64,000 bases of DNA from Panopea generosa (GCA_029582155.1 CM055906.1:17718437-17782436); one strand, 5' to 3'. Counted from the first letter of the stretch, positions 1 through 11,194 are shown. Notes: generated by a model from the letters alone, not told the origin. Made by a program: numbers and translations.

Positions 1-60
1 ATATTCGGACGTATGACCGAATATTCGAATATCCGAATATTCGTTGACATCCTTAATTAT

Positions 61-328
61 GTGTCATGTGTTACAGTCTGTGTATTATTTACCATGTGTT
101 ACAGTCTGCATATTATGTGCCATGTTTTACATTCTCTGCATTATGTGCCGTGTGTTACAGTCTCTGTATTATGTGTCATGTACTACAGTCTCTGTATTAT
201 GTGTCATGTGTTACAGCCTATGTATTATGTGCCATGTGTTACAGTCTGTGTATTATGTGCCATGTGTTACAGTCTGTGTATTATGTGCCATGTGTTACAG
301 TCTATGTATTATGTGTCATGTTTTACAG
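61..328. repeat. 28 bp tandem repeat before a coiled-coil exon
   Basis: About nine imperfect copies of a 28 bp unit with the core TGTGTTACAGTCTGTGTATT. Each unit contains a TTACAG word that resembles a 3' splice acceptor, and the last copy (TTTTACAG, ending at 328) appears to be the real acceptor of the next exon. All three frames stay open through the array, which is an artefact of the repeat. Confidence 0.85.
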
Positions 329-448
329 GAGAGGAAGATCCTTAAAGAGCAAGTGGAGCAGGCCCAGAAGCTGCAGACGGATGTGGAGAAGGAGTCAGAT
401 GCCGCCATGACACAGCTGGAAGAGTTTATAAACGAACAAGAAAAACTG
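329..448 (+). CDS. coiled-coil protein, internal exon a
   Basis: A 120 bp exon of exactly 40 codons, bounded by TTTTACAG and a weak GTTACT donor. It starts ERKILKEQVEQAQKLQ and ends EFINEQEKL. The charged residues and heptad-spaced Leu/Val/Ile are typical of a long alpha-helical coiled coil. GC content is clearly above the flanks. It is the first of a set of + strand coiled-coil exons with similar character (3.5, 4.7, 9.7, 12.8, 50.7, 51.6 and 57.2 kb). I do not recognise the gene; centrosomal or ciliary coiled-coil proteins look like this, but composition alone cannot name it. Confidence 0.6.
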
Positions 449-896
449 GTTACTAGTTCACTTTATACTTTCATGCATTCTCTGGTCCTCAAGTGGTGTA
501 AATCTCTGTCTCATTATCACTAACCTCTCATCGCTGAGCTCAATACATAACATTCTATATAATGAAGACAAGTGCCCTTTATACTGTTTTTAGGACAGGG
601 TCGTAACTAGTATTGATAGAGCATGTGACTTAACGCATTGTCGCATAATAGTGTAATAAAATATGTTTAAACTTAATAATAATTTCCATTCATCCATTCT
701 TGGATCCTCCATGGTCAAGTGTCTGTATAACCACTGTCTCAAAATTACTTGCCTTTCAACACTGAGGTCTTGAGTTAAGGATGGTCACAGTTCCAGACAG
801 ATGTACGTACACATCCAAGAGCTTTCTCTGCCAATATCAATTATAATATGTTTTGAAAATTATCTTCACCCCTTTCAGTCATTTTTATGCCATGTG
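449..896. other. intronic sequence, nothing recognised
   Basis: AT-rich sequence between exon a and the SINE at 897. I see no open reading frame with coding character and no repeat structure. Confidence 0.4.
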
Positions 897-1146
897 GGGC
901 CCTCTGTGGCAGAGTGGTCTAAGGCGCCATCTCAAGATCACTTACCTCTCAATGCCTAGGTTGTAGATTTGAGTCTCGCTCACTCCAAAAACTTTATGTG
1001 AGGAAGTTTCCAATTACTTGCATAAGGACGGTGGTTTTACTCGATCTGACTCGGTCTGAGGTCTTCCTCCACCAGTAAAACTGGATATGCCATATATAAT
1101 CTGAAATGTGTTGAACATGACATTAAACCCAATTCCAAAAAAAAAT
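897..1146 (+). mobile_element. tRNA-headed SINE (family B), full-length-like copy
   Basis: The head reads like a degenerate Ser/Leu tRNA: an A-box region GTGGCAGAGTGGTCTAAGG and a B-box-like region TAGATTTGAGTCTCG about 50 bp later. The body includes GAGGTCTTCCTCCACCAG and AACTGGATATGCCATAT, then CATTAAACCCAATTCC and an A-run tail. A second copy of the same body lies at 50,873-51,052. The layout (tRNA head, conserved core, short tail) matches tRNA-derived SINEs common in bivalves. Confidence 0.75.
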
Positions 1147-1558
1147 TATGATGTGTGATTCAAAGAATAGTAATCTTGGTACTGTAAACAGACATTGTAC
1201 ACATTGGCAGGTAGAGGCTTAAAGCTTGCTTTTATTATGTATCTGTAGCTGAGATAAAAGTGGGTGTTGGTTATTTTACAGAATGCAGAAATGTCCTTAA
1301 TGGATGTGAAAGACCACTAATGAACTCTCTAGTAATCAACTCAATTCTGAGGGAATGGAAAAGGTAGCTTAATATTAAACACTGAAGGAAGCTTATGAAT
1401 CCAGCTCTCGTTGTTGGGTCTGTTACACAGCAATGAGATTTGAGCACATCGATTTGTCAGTTGCTTCATGGAAAGTTGAATGATGTCAGATTGGTTAATG
1501 TTAAATGTTATGAATTGTTCGACAGGCATAGAATTCTCTGCTTTTTCAGGGACTGGGA
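1147..1558. other. intronic sequence, nothing recognised
   Basis: AT-rich. A short open frame on the minus strand has no recognisable domain and is probably chance. Confidence 0.4.
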
Positions 1559-2490
1559 TAAACTAAGCTTATCATGACCACATCCATACTGGTTGTATCT
1601 TATCATGACTGTATCCAGACTGGTTATATTTTATGATGACTACAAGAAGCATGTATCCAGACTGGTTATACCGTATCATAATTGTAAGAAGCATGTATCC
1701 AGATTGGTTTTAGCTTATCATGACTGCATCCAGACTGGTTATATTTTATGATGACTACAAGAAGCATGTATCCAGACTGGTTATACCGTATCATGATTGC
1801 AAGAAGCATGTATCCAGATTTGTTTTAGCTTATCATGGCTGTATCCAGACTGGTTATATTTTATGATGACTGCAAGAAGCATGTATCCAGACTGGTTATA
1901 CCGTATCATGATTGCAAGAAGCATGTATCCAGATTGGTTTTAGCTTATCATGGCTGTATCCAGACTGGTTATATTTTATGATGACTGCAAGAAGCATGTA
2001 TCCAGACTGGTTATACCGTATCATGATTGCAAGAAGCATGTATCCAGATTGGTTTTAGCTTATCATGGCTGTATCCAGACTGGTTATATTTTATGATGAC
2101 TGCAAGAAGCATGTATCCAGACTGGTTATACCGTATCATGATTGCAAGAAGCATGTATCCAGATTGGTTTTAGCTTATCATGACTGCATCCAGACTGGTT
2201 ATATTTTATGGTGACTGCAGAAAATGTGCATTCATTGTAGTTCTAGCTTATTATGACAGCAAGAAAACGTGCATCCAGACTGATGATAGCTAACAATAAT
2301 TGCAGAAAGCATGTATCCAGACTAGTTTTAGCTTATCCTTATTGCAGGAAGCATACATCAGACTGGTACAAATTTATCCAGACAGCAAAAAGCATGTATC
2401 CAGACTGGTTTTAGCTTACTATGACTGTAGGAAATGTACATCCAGATCATATAGCTTATAACTACAGGAAGCATGCAATAAGACTGGTTA
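1559..2490. repeat. 115 bp higher-order tandem repeat
   Basis: Copies of TTATACCGTATCAT recur at about 1668, 1783, 1898, 2013 and 2128, a constant 115 bp period. Each 115 bp unit is built from three diverged roughly 38 bp subunits, each carrying ATCCAGACTGGTT. From about 2,215 the regular period breaks down and only single diverged subunits remain to about 2,490. This is a young homogenised core with a decayed flank. Confidence 0.85.
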
Positions 2491-2794
2491 TAGTTTAAAC
2501 ATATTTTATTGCCAGTTATTCATAGCACCTGCACTGGGGCTACACATTCTGTCAAAAAAAGTGTCTTGCATGTCTCCTTAAAATGTCCATTTACAAACTT
2601 ACTGAAGTGTGATAATCTGTCACTGTATCATGTAGCTGACATGTCACTGTATCATGTAACTGACGTGTTTTTTATTTCACAAAAAATGGATGCTATATAT
2701 AACTTTTGATAACAAATGGTATTATACCAACCTCATTCCCACCTAAAGAGATATTATTGAAACTTGGTGAAAACATTCCTTGAGAGGTGCCATT

Positions 2795-2855
2795 ACAGTG
2801 AGGGTTATGACCAAATGGTCTAAGGCCTTGTTTCAAGATCACTTTCCTCTTACAG
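2795..2855 (+). mobile_element. SINE family B head fragment
   Basis: The words GGTCTAAGGC and TTTCAAGATCACTTTCCTCT match the head region of the SINE at 897. The body is absent; the next SINE begins immediately after. Confidence 0.45.
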
Positions 2856-2870
2856 CTATAGCTAGTCTCA

Positions 2871-3105
2871 GTTAGCTCAGGCGGAAGCACGTCTTTGCGT
2901 GACCTCAGTCTCAGTTATACATGATATATAAAATTGCATCTCTTTGTCATTTGTCTCACCACTGATTCAAGTGGAAAAAATATCAGTTACTTGTGAAGAT
3001 GAGTGTGCTTAAGTACTGGTTAACCTTCTAAGATCCCAAGGAAAGAGTGATTTGGTTAAATGATCTGTTAGCCTTTAGTGGCTGAAGAATGATGCTTAAT
3101 ATTCA
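2871..3105 (+). mobile_element. SINE family A, diverged copy
   Basis: A short tRNA-like start (GTTAGCTCAGGCGGAAGCAC) leads into a body sharing CTGATTCAAGTGG, ATCAGTTACTTGTG and TGTTAGCCTTTAGTGGC with the well-preserved copy at 44,430. The head is degenerate. Confidence 0.6.
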
Positions 3106-3303
3106 CACAAGCAAGTATTCATACCACACTCATTGGTTTGAGTGTAATGGCTTCATGTGAGACAGTTTGTCATTTACTTATAAAGACAGTGAATCATTCT
3201 CAGATTCATCCGGAGCTGTTCCTCCACCAATAACAATAGATGCTTAATATAATATGTAATGAGTTGAAAATTAAAAAAAAATTAAAATAAATTCTCCTAT
3301 ATA

Positions 3304-3468
3304 AGGCCATAATAAATTAATTTCTAGATTATCATCCCCTTCTGCCCCCTTTTTTTCATGCAGCTCCTATCATTTTTAAAACATCAAAAGTTTTAAAAAT
3401 AAAATCCTTCCACCTTGCCCCTTTTAAGAAAAATTTCGATGATCCAGCAATTAATTTATAATGACCTA
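3304..3468. mobile_element. MITE with AGGCCATAATAAATTAATT inverted ends, copy 1
   Basis: The left end AGGCCATAATAAATTAATT continues into TCTAGATTATCAT. The right end, read in reverse, gives AGGTCATTATAAATTAATTG. The same ends delimit the element at 52,294-52,509. No internal ORF. The target duplication could not be fixed because the flanks are AT-rich. Confidence 0.65.
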
Positions 3469-3542
3469 AATAAACAACAGCAGTGTTGTGTTACTGTTAT
3501 CTCTTTAAACTAGATTTCAGAGTTATGTTTATTTTGTTACAG

Positions 3543-3710
3543 GACAAAGAAGTTCACCTGAAAATGGAAAAAATTCTCGATTACAGACAGAGTACGAATC
3601 TCTGTGGAACATGGTCGATGCACATGAGGACCTGCTAAAACACTGTGTAGGACTATAAATGAAAAAGAACAAAAGATATCATTACATGAAAAAAACTTAA
3701 ACAGGCTGAG
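3543..3710 (+). pseudogene. coiled-coil exon b, two single-base frameshifts
   Basis: Acceptor TTGTTACAG, donor GAG|GTATGA. The coding frame starts DKEVHLKMEK, switches by one base at a run of six A (3568-3573) to RLQTEYESLWNMVDAHEDLL, then switches by one base again near the AAAA run at about 3637 to INEKEQKISLHEKNL. Both shifts are in the direction of a lost base. With both restored the exon would end with two spare bases, exactly what exon c at 4727 needs. Either decay or homopolymer sequencing error could cause this; the intact neighbouring recombinase gene argues for decay. Confidence 0.65.
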
Positions 3711-3762
3711 GTATGAAAATTCATCTCTATCTACCGTTATCACTCCATGTATCTTTTATGTG

Positions 3763-3792
3763 ACACACACACACACACACACACACACACAT
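3763..3792. repeat. (CA)n microsatellite
   Basis: An uninterrupted run of about 15 CA dinucleotides in the intron after exon b. Confidence 0.95.
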
Positions 3793-4726
3793 CACCAAGT
3801 ACAAGATCTACTAAAGAAGATATACAGACAAACCTGTGTAAGTGGTCTCCTCTGTTAAGCAGCCACTTGTCTTGAGCAGCCATATTTGCTATTTCCCATT
3901 TCCATGCTTCCAGAGCAAATTAACCTTTATTAAGTAACAACCTGTCTTAAGATGTCACTTTGGCTCCTTTCCTGGATTGACTGCTTAAGACAAGTGTGAC
4001 TGTATTTACATGAACTTACTATACCTCCGTGAATGTCCAGCCTGGTTTGGTTTCTGGTTTTGGAGAACTAATTGATCTAAATGATCATCCTATTTCACAC
4101 ATTTGTTGTCACGAAAATCATAAAAAGAGGTGTTTACTCTGTTAGCAATGTTGAAAGCAAACATTTTGTTTAGTTGACAACTTCTGTTATCAAATGTTTG
4201 CAAACAAATTAAACGTTTAAGCAAACTAAACGCAGTCCAAGATCAACGTTTACGGTAAATTGTAGTTTGGTCGGGATATATATGGATTGGCACTAAGTTA
4301 ATATAAAATATTATACATTGGTTTTGTGAAATTAACTGTGACAAACATGACCAGTATTCATGTTCATGTTTTGATTAGTTAGCAATCTAGCAGGTTCAAG
4401 ACTGATTTATTGTAACTAGATCACAACTCAGTTTGACTCGGTCTCTCATTTGTCTTTTATTGGCACTGACTATGGTAAAAAATATTTTGTTCCCAATTTA
4501 AAGATATAATTTGGATTCTGAAAATGAAGAAAAGTTAAATTAACAAAACGGAAAACATTTTTTTATCTTATTTGACATCAAGATGTACAAAGAGACAAAA
4601 AACAGTCTTTTTTTTTTTTTGTAGGATTAATACAAAATTGTATAAATTATGTATATGTATAACATTGAAATACCATATAGTTTTGAACTCTGACCAGTTA
4701 TAGGCCAAGATATCACAGCAGTACAG

Positions 4727-4910
4727 TCATATAGAAGAGGACAGTAATGCCATAACGGAGTTACAACAGAGGCTGGAGAACAGTCAGGAGCAGATAACCT
4801 GTTTTATGAATGTTGAAACTGATCTGAATGTGACCATTGACAGCTTACAGAAACAACTCGATGTGAAAGAGAAGCTCAAACAGACTGCTGATAAACAGAG
4901 AAGAGTCGAG
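4727..4910 (+). CDS. coiled-coil protein, internal exon c
   Basis: 184 bp from acceptor AGTACAG to a good donor GTGAGC. Joined to exon b it reads SHIEEDSNAITELQQRLE, then NVTIDSLQKQLDVKEKLKQ and ends DKQRRVE, with no stop. Strong heptad pattern with Leu/Ile/Val at a and d positions. The exon ends in phase 0, matching exon d. The upstream acceptor TTATAG at about 4702 would add residues but puts the exon b junction out of frame, so I chose the AGTACAG acceptor. Confidence 0.65.
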
Positions 4911-5204
4911 GTGAGCATGGGGTTTGCTTAATACTTATTTATTTTACATTGATTGTAAAACACATTCTTGCATCTTAATACAAATCACACTCAAGGTCAT
5001 TTTTGGTATAACCAGAACTTAGCATTTGTGGATAAATGGCCTTGCTCAATACTACACATAGCTCCCCCTCCCCCACTATAAGACGGTTTGTAACACTCAT
5101 TGTTCAGCCTCAAAAAATGGCCTTTCACAGTTGTTAGCTCGTATATTTAGTTCTGTTAAATGTAATAGGTGTAGATGCTCTCATTGTTTCAATATCGTAC
5201 AAGA

Positions 5205-6215
5205 TTCAAGTAAGTAAATAAGTAAGTAAATATTTTATTATAGTGACATGTGTATACAATATATATTACAAATAGTTATATACAAAAAGAAAAAACAAGC
5301 ACCGGCCCATTGGACCTATAAGTGACCTAAACTATTAGGTATAAACTGTACGTGAGATATTTAAATTATAATATGTTGGTAAATGGCTGTTCAATCAACT
5401 TACATTAGCTCAGACACATGTAATATAAAATGCTGATCATTATCATAGTAGGTTATTGAAATTCATTAAATTAATGATGGTTTATTTCTAAAATAGTACT
5501 GAATAGTGGAAAGATCAATCTATATAGTGTTTAAATGGCAAAACTAGTATAATTGTGAAATTAACGGTAACAGTTTACTCAGAATACATAATGGTACGCC
5601 TACGGAGATAAGCTTTTACAATAAATTTTGCAGTTTTTCTTGGGTAATCATCTAACAAATTACATATTTTCAGTTCTGTATTTAAATCTATAAACTCATT
5701 TTGTCTTAAAATATCACTAAACATATTTGTCCTGATATTGTTATATAAATCACATTAAGTAAAAAATGTTTCTCATCTTCTGTGGCCTGCATATCACAGA
5801 ATCTACAAGTCCGTCTCTCAATAGGTTCACCCACATATCGTCCTGTCTCTATTTGTAACGGTAGTATTCCGGTCCTAAATTGGCAAAGTAACGATCATTC
5901 ATGTTTTGACAGATTCATTGTTAAATAGTCTTCGCACTTAAACTCCTTTTTTAATAATCTGTATGTTCGTAACTTAGGCATATTTGATACGTCCTGCAAC
6001 CACTTGTCTCTATAATGTTGGGTTATTAATCCTTTTGTAAGTGTTAAATCCACAAATGCTTTCCATTCAAATTGGTCATTAATGCCTAAAGTTGTAAATA
6101 TTTGCTTAACGTCACTAGACCATGTGTTGAAATCGTAATTAAACACCTGCTTAGTCTGTCTACCGTTATCCATCTTGACCATCTGTGATAAGTTTGGTAT
6201 ACGTTGTAATACCCA
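5205..6215 (-). mobile_element. LINE (non-LTR retrotransposon) 3' fragment
   Basis: Read on the minus strand, an open stretch (about 6221-5895) has the composition of the region after a LINE reverse transcriptase (SNMPKLRTYRLLKKEFKCED). It continues into a cysteine cluster (RRTCRFCDMQATEDEKHF) characteristic of LINE C-terminal zinc-knuckle-like segments. The reading frame breaks after that. The element's 3' end at about 5,205-5,240 is an AAGTAAGTAAAT-type simple tail, as in LINEs ending in short repeats. The 5' part is missing. The element stops at about 6,215, exactly where the Penelope-like fragment begins. Confidence 0.75.
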
Positions 6216-6870
6216 TTGCACATCTAAAAATGTTATATATCTTATTACATGTAAAAAATGTCAAGTACAGTATGTTGGACAAATGAATAAAAATGTATCA
6301 AAATGTATGAATAGTCACCGTTTTGATATAAGAAGTTTCTCAGATTTAATGTTTTCATTTAATGTCGCAACGCATATTAACACTGATGCTCATTCAATAG
6401 AAGATTTTTCATTTATGCCATTCGACACTGTTAGTAATAACTTTGATCGTTTGTGTAAGGAAACTTATTGGATTCACAAATTACAAACATTGTATCCATT
6501 TGGACTAAATGCAAAACAGCTATATGATATGTAAAGATGCTTCCATTGAACAGTTATATGTACTATCGTTTGTTCCTGTTTCTCTTTTTTACTATTATTT
6601 ATAGGAATTAAAGTATCGTTTCGATCCGATATTTCATGTACTTGTGTTTGCGACAATATTCTATATGAGTCGCATCTTGTCGCGTGTTTGGCTCCTGGAT
6701 GAATAATTCTTTGAGTCGAATTTCGCGCGACGCGGCTCATTTGTTTTTCCCGCTATTTTAACGTCACATTATGTGACGTGACTTCCTATGTTTATATATT
6801 TATTGTACCATGATTAAGGCGATATGCCGAAATGTGGTATTAAATTTTAATTAACGTTTTTTACGTGTTG
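6214..6870 (+). mobile_element. Penelope-like retroelement 3' fragment with GIY-YIG endonuclease
   Basis: The open frame from about 6214 to 6534 encodes CTSKNVIYLITCKKC, then VQYVGQMNKNVSK, then MNSHRFDIR and ends GLNAKQLYDM. VIY followed ten residues later by YVG is the GIY-YIG nuclease signature, and the intervening CxxC is typical of Penelope-like elements, which carry this nuclease after the reverse transcriptase. The RT is absent, so this is a 5'-truncated copy. The 3' UTR has a CpG-rich stretch (about 6690-6735) and the hammerhead-like motif at 6809-6836. The first 13 residues of the open frame belong to the abutting LINE and are not part of the nuclease. Confidence 0.8.
6809..6836 (+). 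ncRNA. degenerate hammerhead-ribozyme-like motif in Penelope 3' end
   Basis: The sequence ATGATTA, then a GGC-GATAT-GCC hairpin, then GAAA matches the order of a hammerhead core (CUGAUGA, stem II, GAAA). The first block is mutated. Penelope-like elements are known to carry hammerhead motifs in their terminal repeats, and the location just after a GIY-YIG ORF fits. Probably inactive. Confidence 0.45.
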
Positions 6871-6964
6871 GTGTTTTTATACCCCCGACAAACAAAGTTT
6901 TGAGGGGGTATACTGGAGTCACCCTGAGGTCGGTCTGTCGGTCGGTCTGTCCGTTGCAATTTTC

Positions 6965-8190
6965 CTTGTCCGAAGCATAACTTGAAAAGTACTGGATGGA
7001 ATTTCATCAAACGTCATACAATGGTAGAATACAATGAGAGGAAGTGCAGTGTACAAGAAACATAACTCTATTCTTGCTAAATACAGAGTTATTGCCTTTT
7101 GATATTTTTTCTTGTCGGGAGCATAACTTGAAAAGTACCAGATGGAATTTCATCAAGCTTCATACAATGGTAGAATATAATGAGAGGAAGTGCAGTGTAC
7201 AGGAAACATAACTATATTCTTGCTAATTACAGAGTTATTGCCCTTTGATATTTTTTCTTGTCCGGAGCATAACTTGAATAGTACTGGATGGAATTTCATC
7301 AAGCTTCATACAATGGTAGAATATAATGAGAGGAAGTGCAGTTTACAGGAAACATAACTCTATTCTTGATAAATATAGAGTTATTGCCCTTTGATATATT
7401 TCCCTTGTTCGGAGCATTACTTTTAAAGTACCAGATGGAATTTCATCAAACTTCATACAATGGTAGAATATAATGACAGGAAGTGCATTGTACAAGAAAC
7501 ATAACTCTATTCTTGCTATTTACAGAGTTATTGCCCTTTGATATATTTCCCTTGTCTGGAGCATTACTTTTAAAGTACTGGATGGAATTTCATCAAACTT
7601 CATACAATGGTAGAATATAATGAGAGGAAGTGCAGTGTACAAGAAAAATAGCTCTATTATTGCTAATTACAGAGTTATTGCCCTTTGATATATTTCCCTT
7701 GTTCGGAGCATTACTTTTAAAGTACCAGATGGAATTTCATCAAACTTCATACAATGGTAGAATATAATGACAGGAAGTGCATTGTACAAGAAACATAACT
7801 CTATTCTTGCTAATTACAGAGTTATTGCCCTTTGATATATTTCCCTTGTCTGGAGCATTACTTTTAAAGTACTGGATGGAATTTCATCAAACTTCATACA
7901 ATGGTAGAATATAATGAGAGGAAGTGCAGTGTACAAGAAACATAGCTCTATTATTGCTAATTACAGAGTTATTGCCCTTTGATATTTTTTCTTGTCCGGA
8001 GCATAACTTGAAAGGTACCTGATTGAATTTCATTAAGCTTCATACAATGGTAGAATATAATGAGAGGAAGTGCATTGTACAAGAAACATAACTCTATTCT
8101 TGCTTATTACAGAATTATTGCCCTTTGATATATTTCCCTTGTCCGGAGCATTTCTTTTAAAGTACTGGATGGAATTTCATCAAACTTCAT
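6965..8190. repeat. 146-147 bp tandem repeat inside the Helitron-like element
   Basis: The unit start CTTGTCCGGAGCAT (variable) occurs at 6965, 7111, 7257, 7404, 7551, 7698, 7845, 7991 and 8138, so the spacing is 146 or 147 bp throughout. Units alternate between two variants (CCGGAGCATAACTTG and CGGAGCATTACTTTTAAA). The array resumes at 8,671-8,940 after the inserted MITE. Confidence 0.95.
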
Positions 8191-8194
8191 ACAA

Positions 8195-8665
8195 GGCATA
8201 GTGCCACCATTGCAAAACAGGAAGTGCTTCCGTGGGGTAGTCGCATGATGGCTGCCATAAATAATCCTAGTTTTTTTTTCTCTTAAAATGCATTTTCACA
8301 TTTTTTATTGTCATCTTTTGGTTTGGGTGGCATTGTTAACCTATTTGGAACATTTCAGAAGCATTGTCATGTTTGAATTGTGAATCTAGAAGAAGAAAAA
8401 AAGTTTTTGAGATGGGGGGTATGAATACAATATTTTGGAAGTTTACTTCCGTTTTTTCAACGGTGTTTACACTTGACATAAAAAAAGTCTCTTATATGAC
8501 ACATGACCCCCACTTTTTTCATCATATTTTGGTAGTGCAGAGGTTGGCAAACAGGAATATGTAAGTTTCACTTCTTTCATTTGGGTCCCTCTATGAATGA
8601 CAAGCCTTCAAACTTTTATTATTTACTATAGAATAAAGAACAAAAATCAATGGTGGGGTTACACC
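8195..8665. mobile_element. 471 bp MITE nested in the Helitron repeat array
   Basis: The array sequence CATACAATGG is split. TACAA at 8190-8194 is followed by the insert, and TACAA recurs at 8666-8670 before the array resumes in register. The insert begins GGCATAGTGCCACCATTG and its other end reads in reverse GGTGTAACCCCACCATTG, giving an imperfect 18 bp terminal inverted repeat. The 5 bp target duplication and inverted ends indicate a DNA-transposon MITE. No coding content. Confidence 0.75.
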
Positions 8666-9652
8666 TACAATGGTAGAATATAATGACAGGAAGTGCAGTG
8701 TACAGGAAACATAACTCTTTTCTTGCTAATTACAGAGTTATTGCCCTTTGATACATTTCACTTGTCCGGAGCATTACTTTTAAAGTACTGGATGGAATTT
8801 CATCAAACTTCATACAATGGTAGAATATAATGACAGGAAGTGCAGTGTACAAGAAACATAACTCTATTCTTGCTAATTACAGAGTTATTGCCCTTTGATA
8901 TATTTCCCTTGTCTGGTGCAGTACTTTTAAAGTACTTTTAAAGCTATCAGTGATAACAGTTTAATAAAGTTCATGAAAGAACCAAGTTGATGAATACATG
9001 GAGTTCGAGCAAAGCAGGTTCGATATTGTATTCCTAGTGCTCTTGTTTGTTTCTTATCCATAAAATTGTTGTCCCTCAACATAACTCGAAAAAGTATAAC
9101 ATTTATTGATTGCCATGAAAGCTTGTACACTGCACAATAATTAAAAAGACCGTTTTTAATTTTAACAAAACCATAAAAAAATTAACAATACAAACAACTC
9201 AATCCATAACATTCTCTTTTATTAAGAATTTCTTTTGTCTGGAGCATAACTTTAAAACTACTGGATATAATTTAATAAAACTTCATACAATGGTTAACCA
9301 TTTTCTGTCATGGCGGCGTTCGGGGGTATTCATCACTACAGTGATAGGTCTAGTTTTAAACTGTATTATCCTGTATTATAATAAAATACAGGTCAGGTTT
9401 AATACTTGTCTGTCAAACAATTTAGACGGATTTACACTTCTGATTAAGGTCTTTATGTTTTGATCTCAAACAGTCTTTAAAACACCCTCACTAGATAATA
9501 CTGTTAGAGTCTAAAATGAAGGATTTAAGATAGAAATGTAGGCAGATTAGAGTTTACTAATGCAACATACTAACATGTACCTACTTATTTTTCAGAAAGA
9601 GCCATGTGTTTGATGATGTACCTTTTACATGCAATATTTTCTCCTTATACAG

Positions 9653-9725
9653 TTAGAGATGGCTTATGAGGACTTAAAGTGTCTCCAGTCAGATGTAAAG
9701 GACTTGACAGCTACTTAAATCACAG
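9653..9725 (+). pseudogene. coiled-coil exon d, in-frame stop
   Basis: Acceptor CTCCTTATACAG and donor CAG|GTAAGA are both good. In the phase set by exon c it reads LEMAYEDLKCLQSDVKDLTAT and then meets TAA. Dropping one base near GCTACTT gives LTALKSQ and a clean phase 0 end, which is what exon e requires. So the exon most likely carries a one-base insertion or a two-base deletion. Confidence 0.6.
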
Positions 9726-10372
9726 GTAAGACCTTCATTGAAATTTGACTACCTTGAACTTTTGTGTAGAGGATTTCCGACAGGTTTCATCGTGTTTACT
9801 ATATGTTCCTGGTTATCTTTTTTCCAAATATTCTAAACATTTGGAAAAATTGACATATTTAAATTACTTAAATCAATCTACTTACTTGGATAACAGATAG
9901 TAGCTGCTCCTGATCTTTGTGTGATTATTGGTAGATGCCGATTTCAAGCTTTCTATAATTCTGTAATATTCTGTCTTTGGAATCAGATCCTTCTGACATA
10001 CTTCATATCGTTTGAACAACTCTTGCCTGAAAACGTCTTCCATACTATCAGAAGACATCTTGCATGAAAGTAAATCTATACTGAATGGGCTGAACCGGGA
10101 TGCCTTTTTAATAGGACAGGCCTCAGGGGAAGCCATTTGCCAGGCCTACACCTATTGACCTGGTGTGACTCAAAATAATTGACATATGGTCAGACAGACA
10201 CCCAGGCCCACCCCTATTGTCCTGACAAACACCTTTTTCCTGGTAGTCGCATCAGTAGAAGTGGCTTCCTGACACTGTTTGTGCTAATGAGTGATGTAAT
10301 AATCAGAAGAAAAAAAAACAACTGTATAGTAAGTTAACTAAAATAGAATTACACAGATTTACTGAAATCAGC
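9726..10372. other. intronic sequence
   Basis: The minus-strand open frame at 9,882-10,136 is compositionally ordinary (KRYEVCQKDLIPKTEYYRII) and could be a piece of a retroelement polyprotein, but nothing flanking supports it. Otherwise nothing recognised. Confidence 0.3.
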
Positions 10373-10531
10373 CAGTAAGATAGTGTAAAATCCCTGCCCA
10401 TATTTCAGGGATTTCATGAATTTACTGGAATTTTCAGGGATTTCATGAAATCCCCGAGTGAAACAGTAATTTCACGAAATTACTGAAATTTTCAGGGATT
10501 TCATGAAATCCCTGGTTTCACAATCTTACTG
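10373..10531. mobile_element. 159 bp palindromic MITE
   Basis: The ends CAGTAAGATAGTG and, in reverse, CAGTAAGATTGTG form terminal inverted repeats. The interior holds repeated palindromes of the type CAGGGATTTCATGAAATCCC, so a single strand would fold almost entirely into hairpins. No target duplication could be assigned. Confidence 0.65.
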
Positions 10532-11194
10532 TAACATATACATATATTTATAATGGTTTTAAAAGAATAAATATGAAAATGACCTACATAGTTTTTTGCG
10601 AACGATTAAGTGTTGGATAAAACCAATTGTAACTAGCATGTGTACGTTAGATGAAATAGACAACATTAAAGTCAATTTCCACATGATGCAGGGACCAGTA
10701 TATTTTGTGTTTATAAAATTTTGAATTTGTGATGTTTAAGATATTGTTTGTAATGTGTATGTAAAATATGCATACCATCATTCAGAACCATTCAGTATCC
10801 TTAAATCCAGTAGGTATGACTAGAAAAGCAGAGTGTGGTGTAGAACTGACCCTATGTTTCTTTTGATTTAAAAACCTGTTATTCTAGGATTCAATCTCGG
10901 ACCAAACAACCAAACAGGGGACTTAGGATTTCTCTAAGATTCAATTGATATAAAGTCGAGAAGTGTTACCATATTTTATTTTCACAATATTACATAATCA
11001 AGTATTCCCAAATTAAATCAAATCACTTAGTTTGTTTCAGTATAAGTGGAGCGCATGGTCATGTCCGTTGTGACTTCAACAGATAACTGCTATTGAAGCT
11101 ATAGATTCTCACGCAAGGAAGCGACTGAGGGCATATATAACCAAAACTTTGTTGCGCTTAAGTATGATAGCAACACACCCCTTTGGTGTACTAA

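Larger units (their letters stand above)
6878..9353. mobile_element. non-autonomous Helitron-like element with internal tandem repeats
   Basis: The left end has a TACCCCCGACAAAC...GAGGGGGTA inverted structure (6879-6912), then TCTGTCGGTCGGTCTGTCC. The right end has GTTCGGGGGTATT, then a perfect hairpin ATCACT-AC-AGTGAT (9332-9345), four bases, then CTAG (9350-9353) followed by T. A hairpin just upstream of CTRR is the diagnostic Helitron 3' end. There is no coding sequence. The interior is the 146-147 bp array plus a nested MITE. The exact 5' base is uncertain. Confidence 0.6.
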
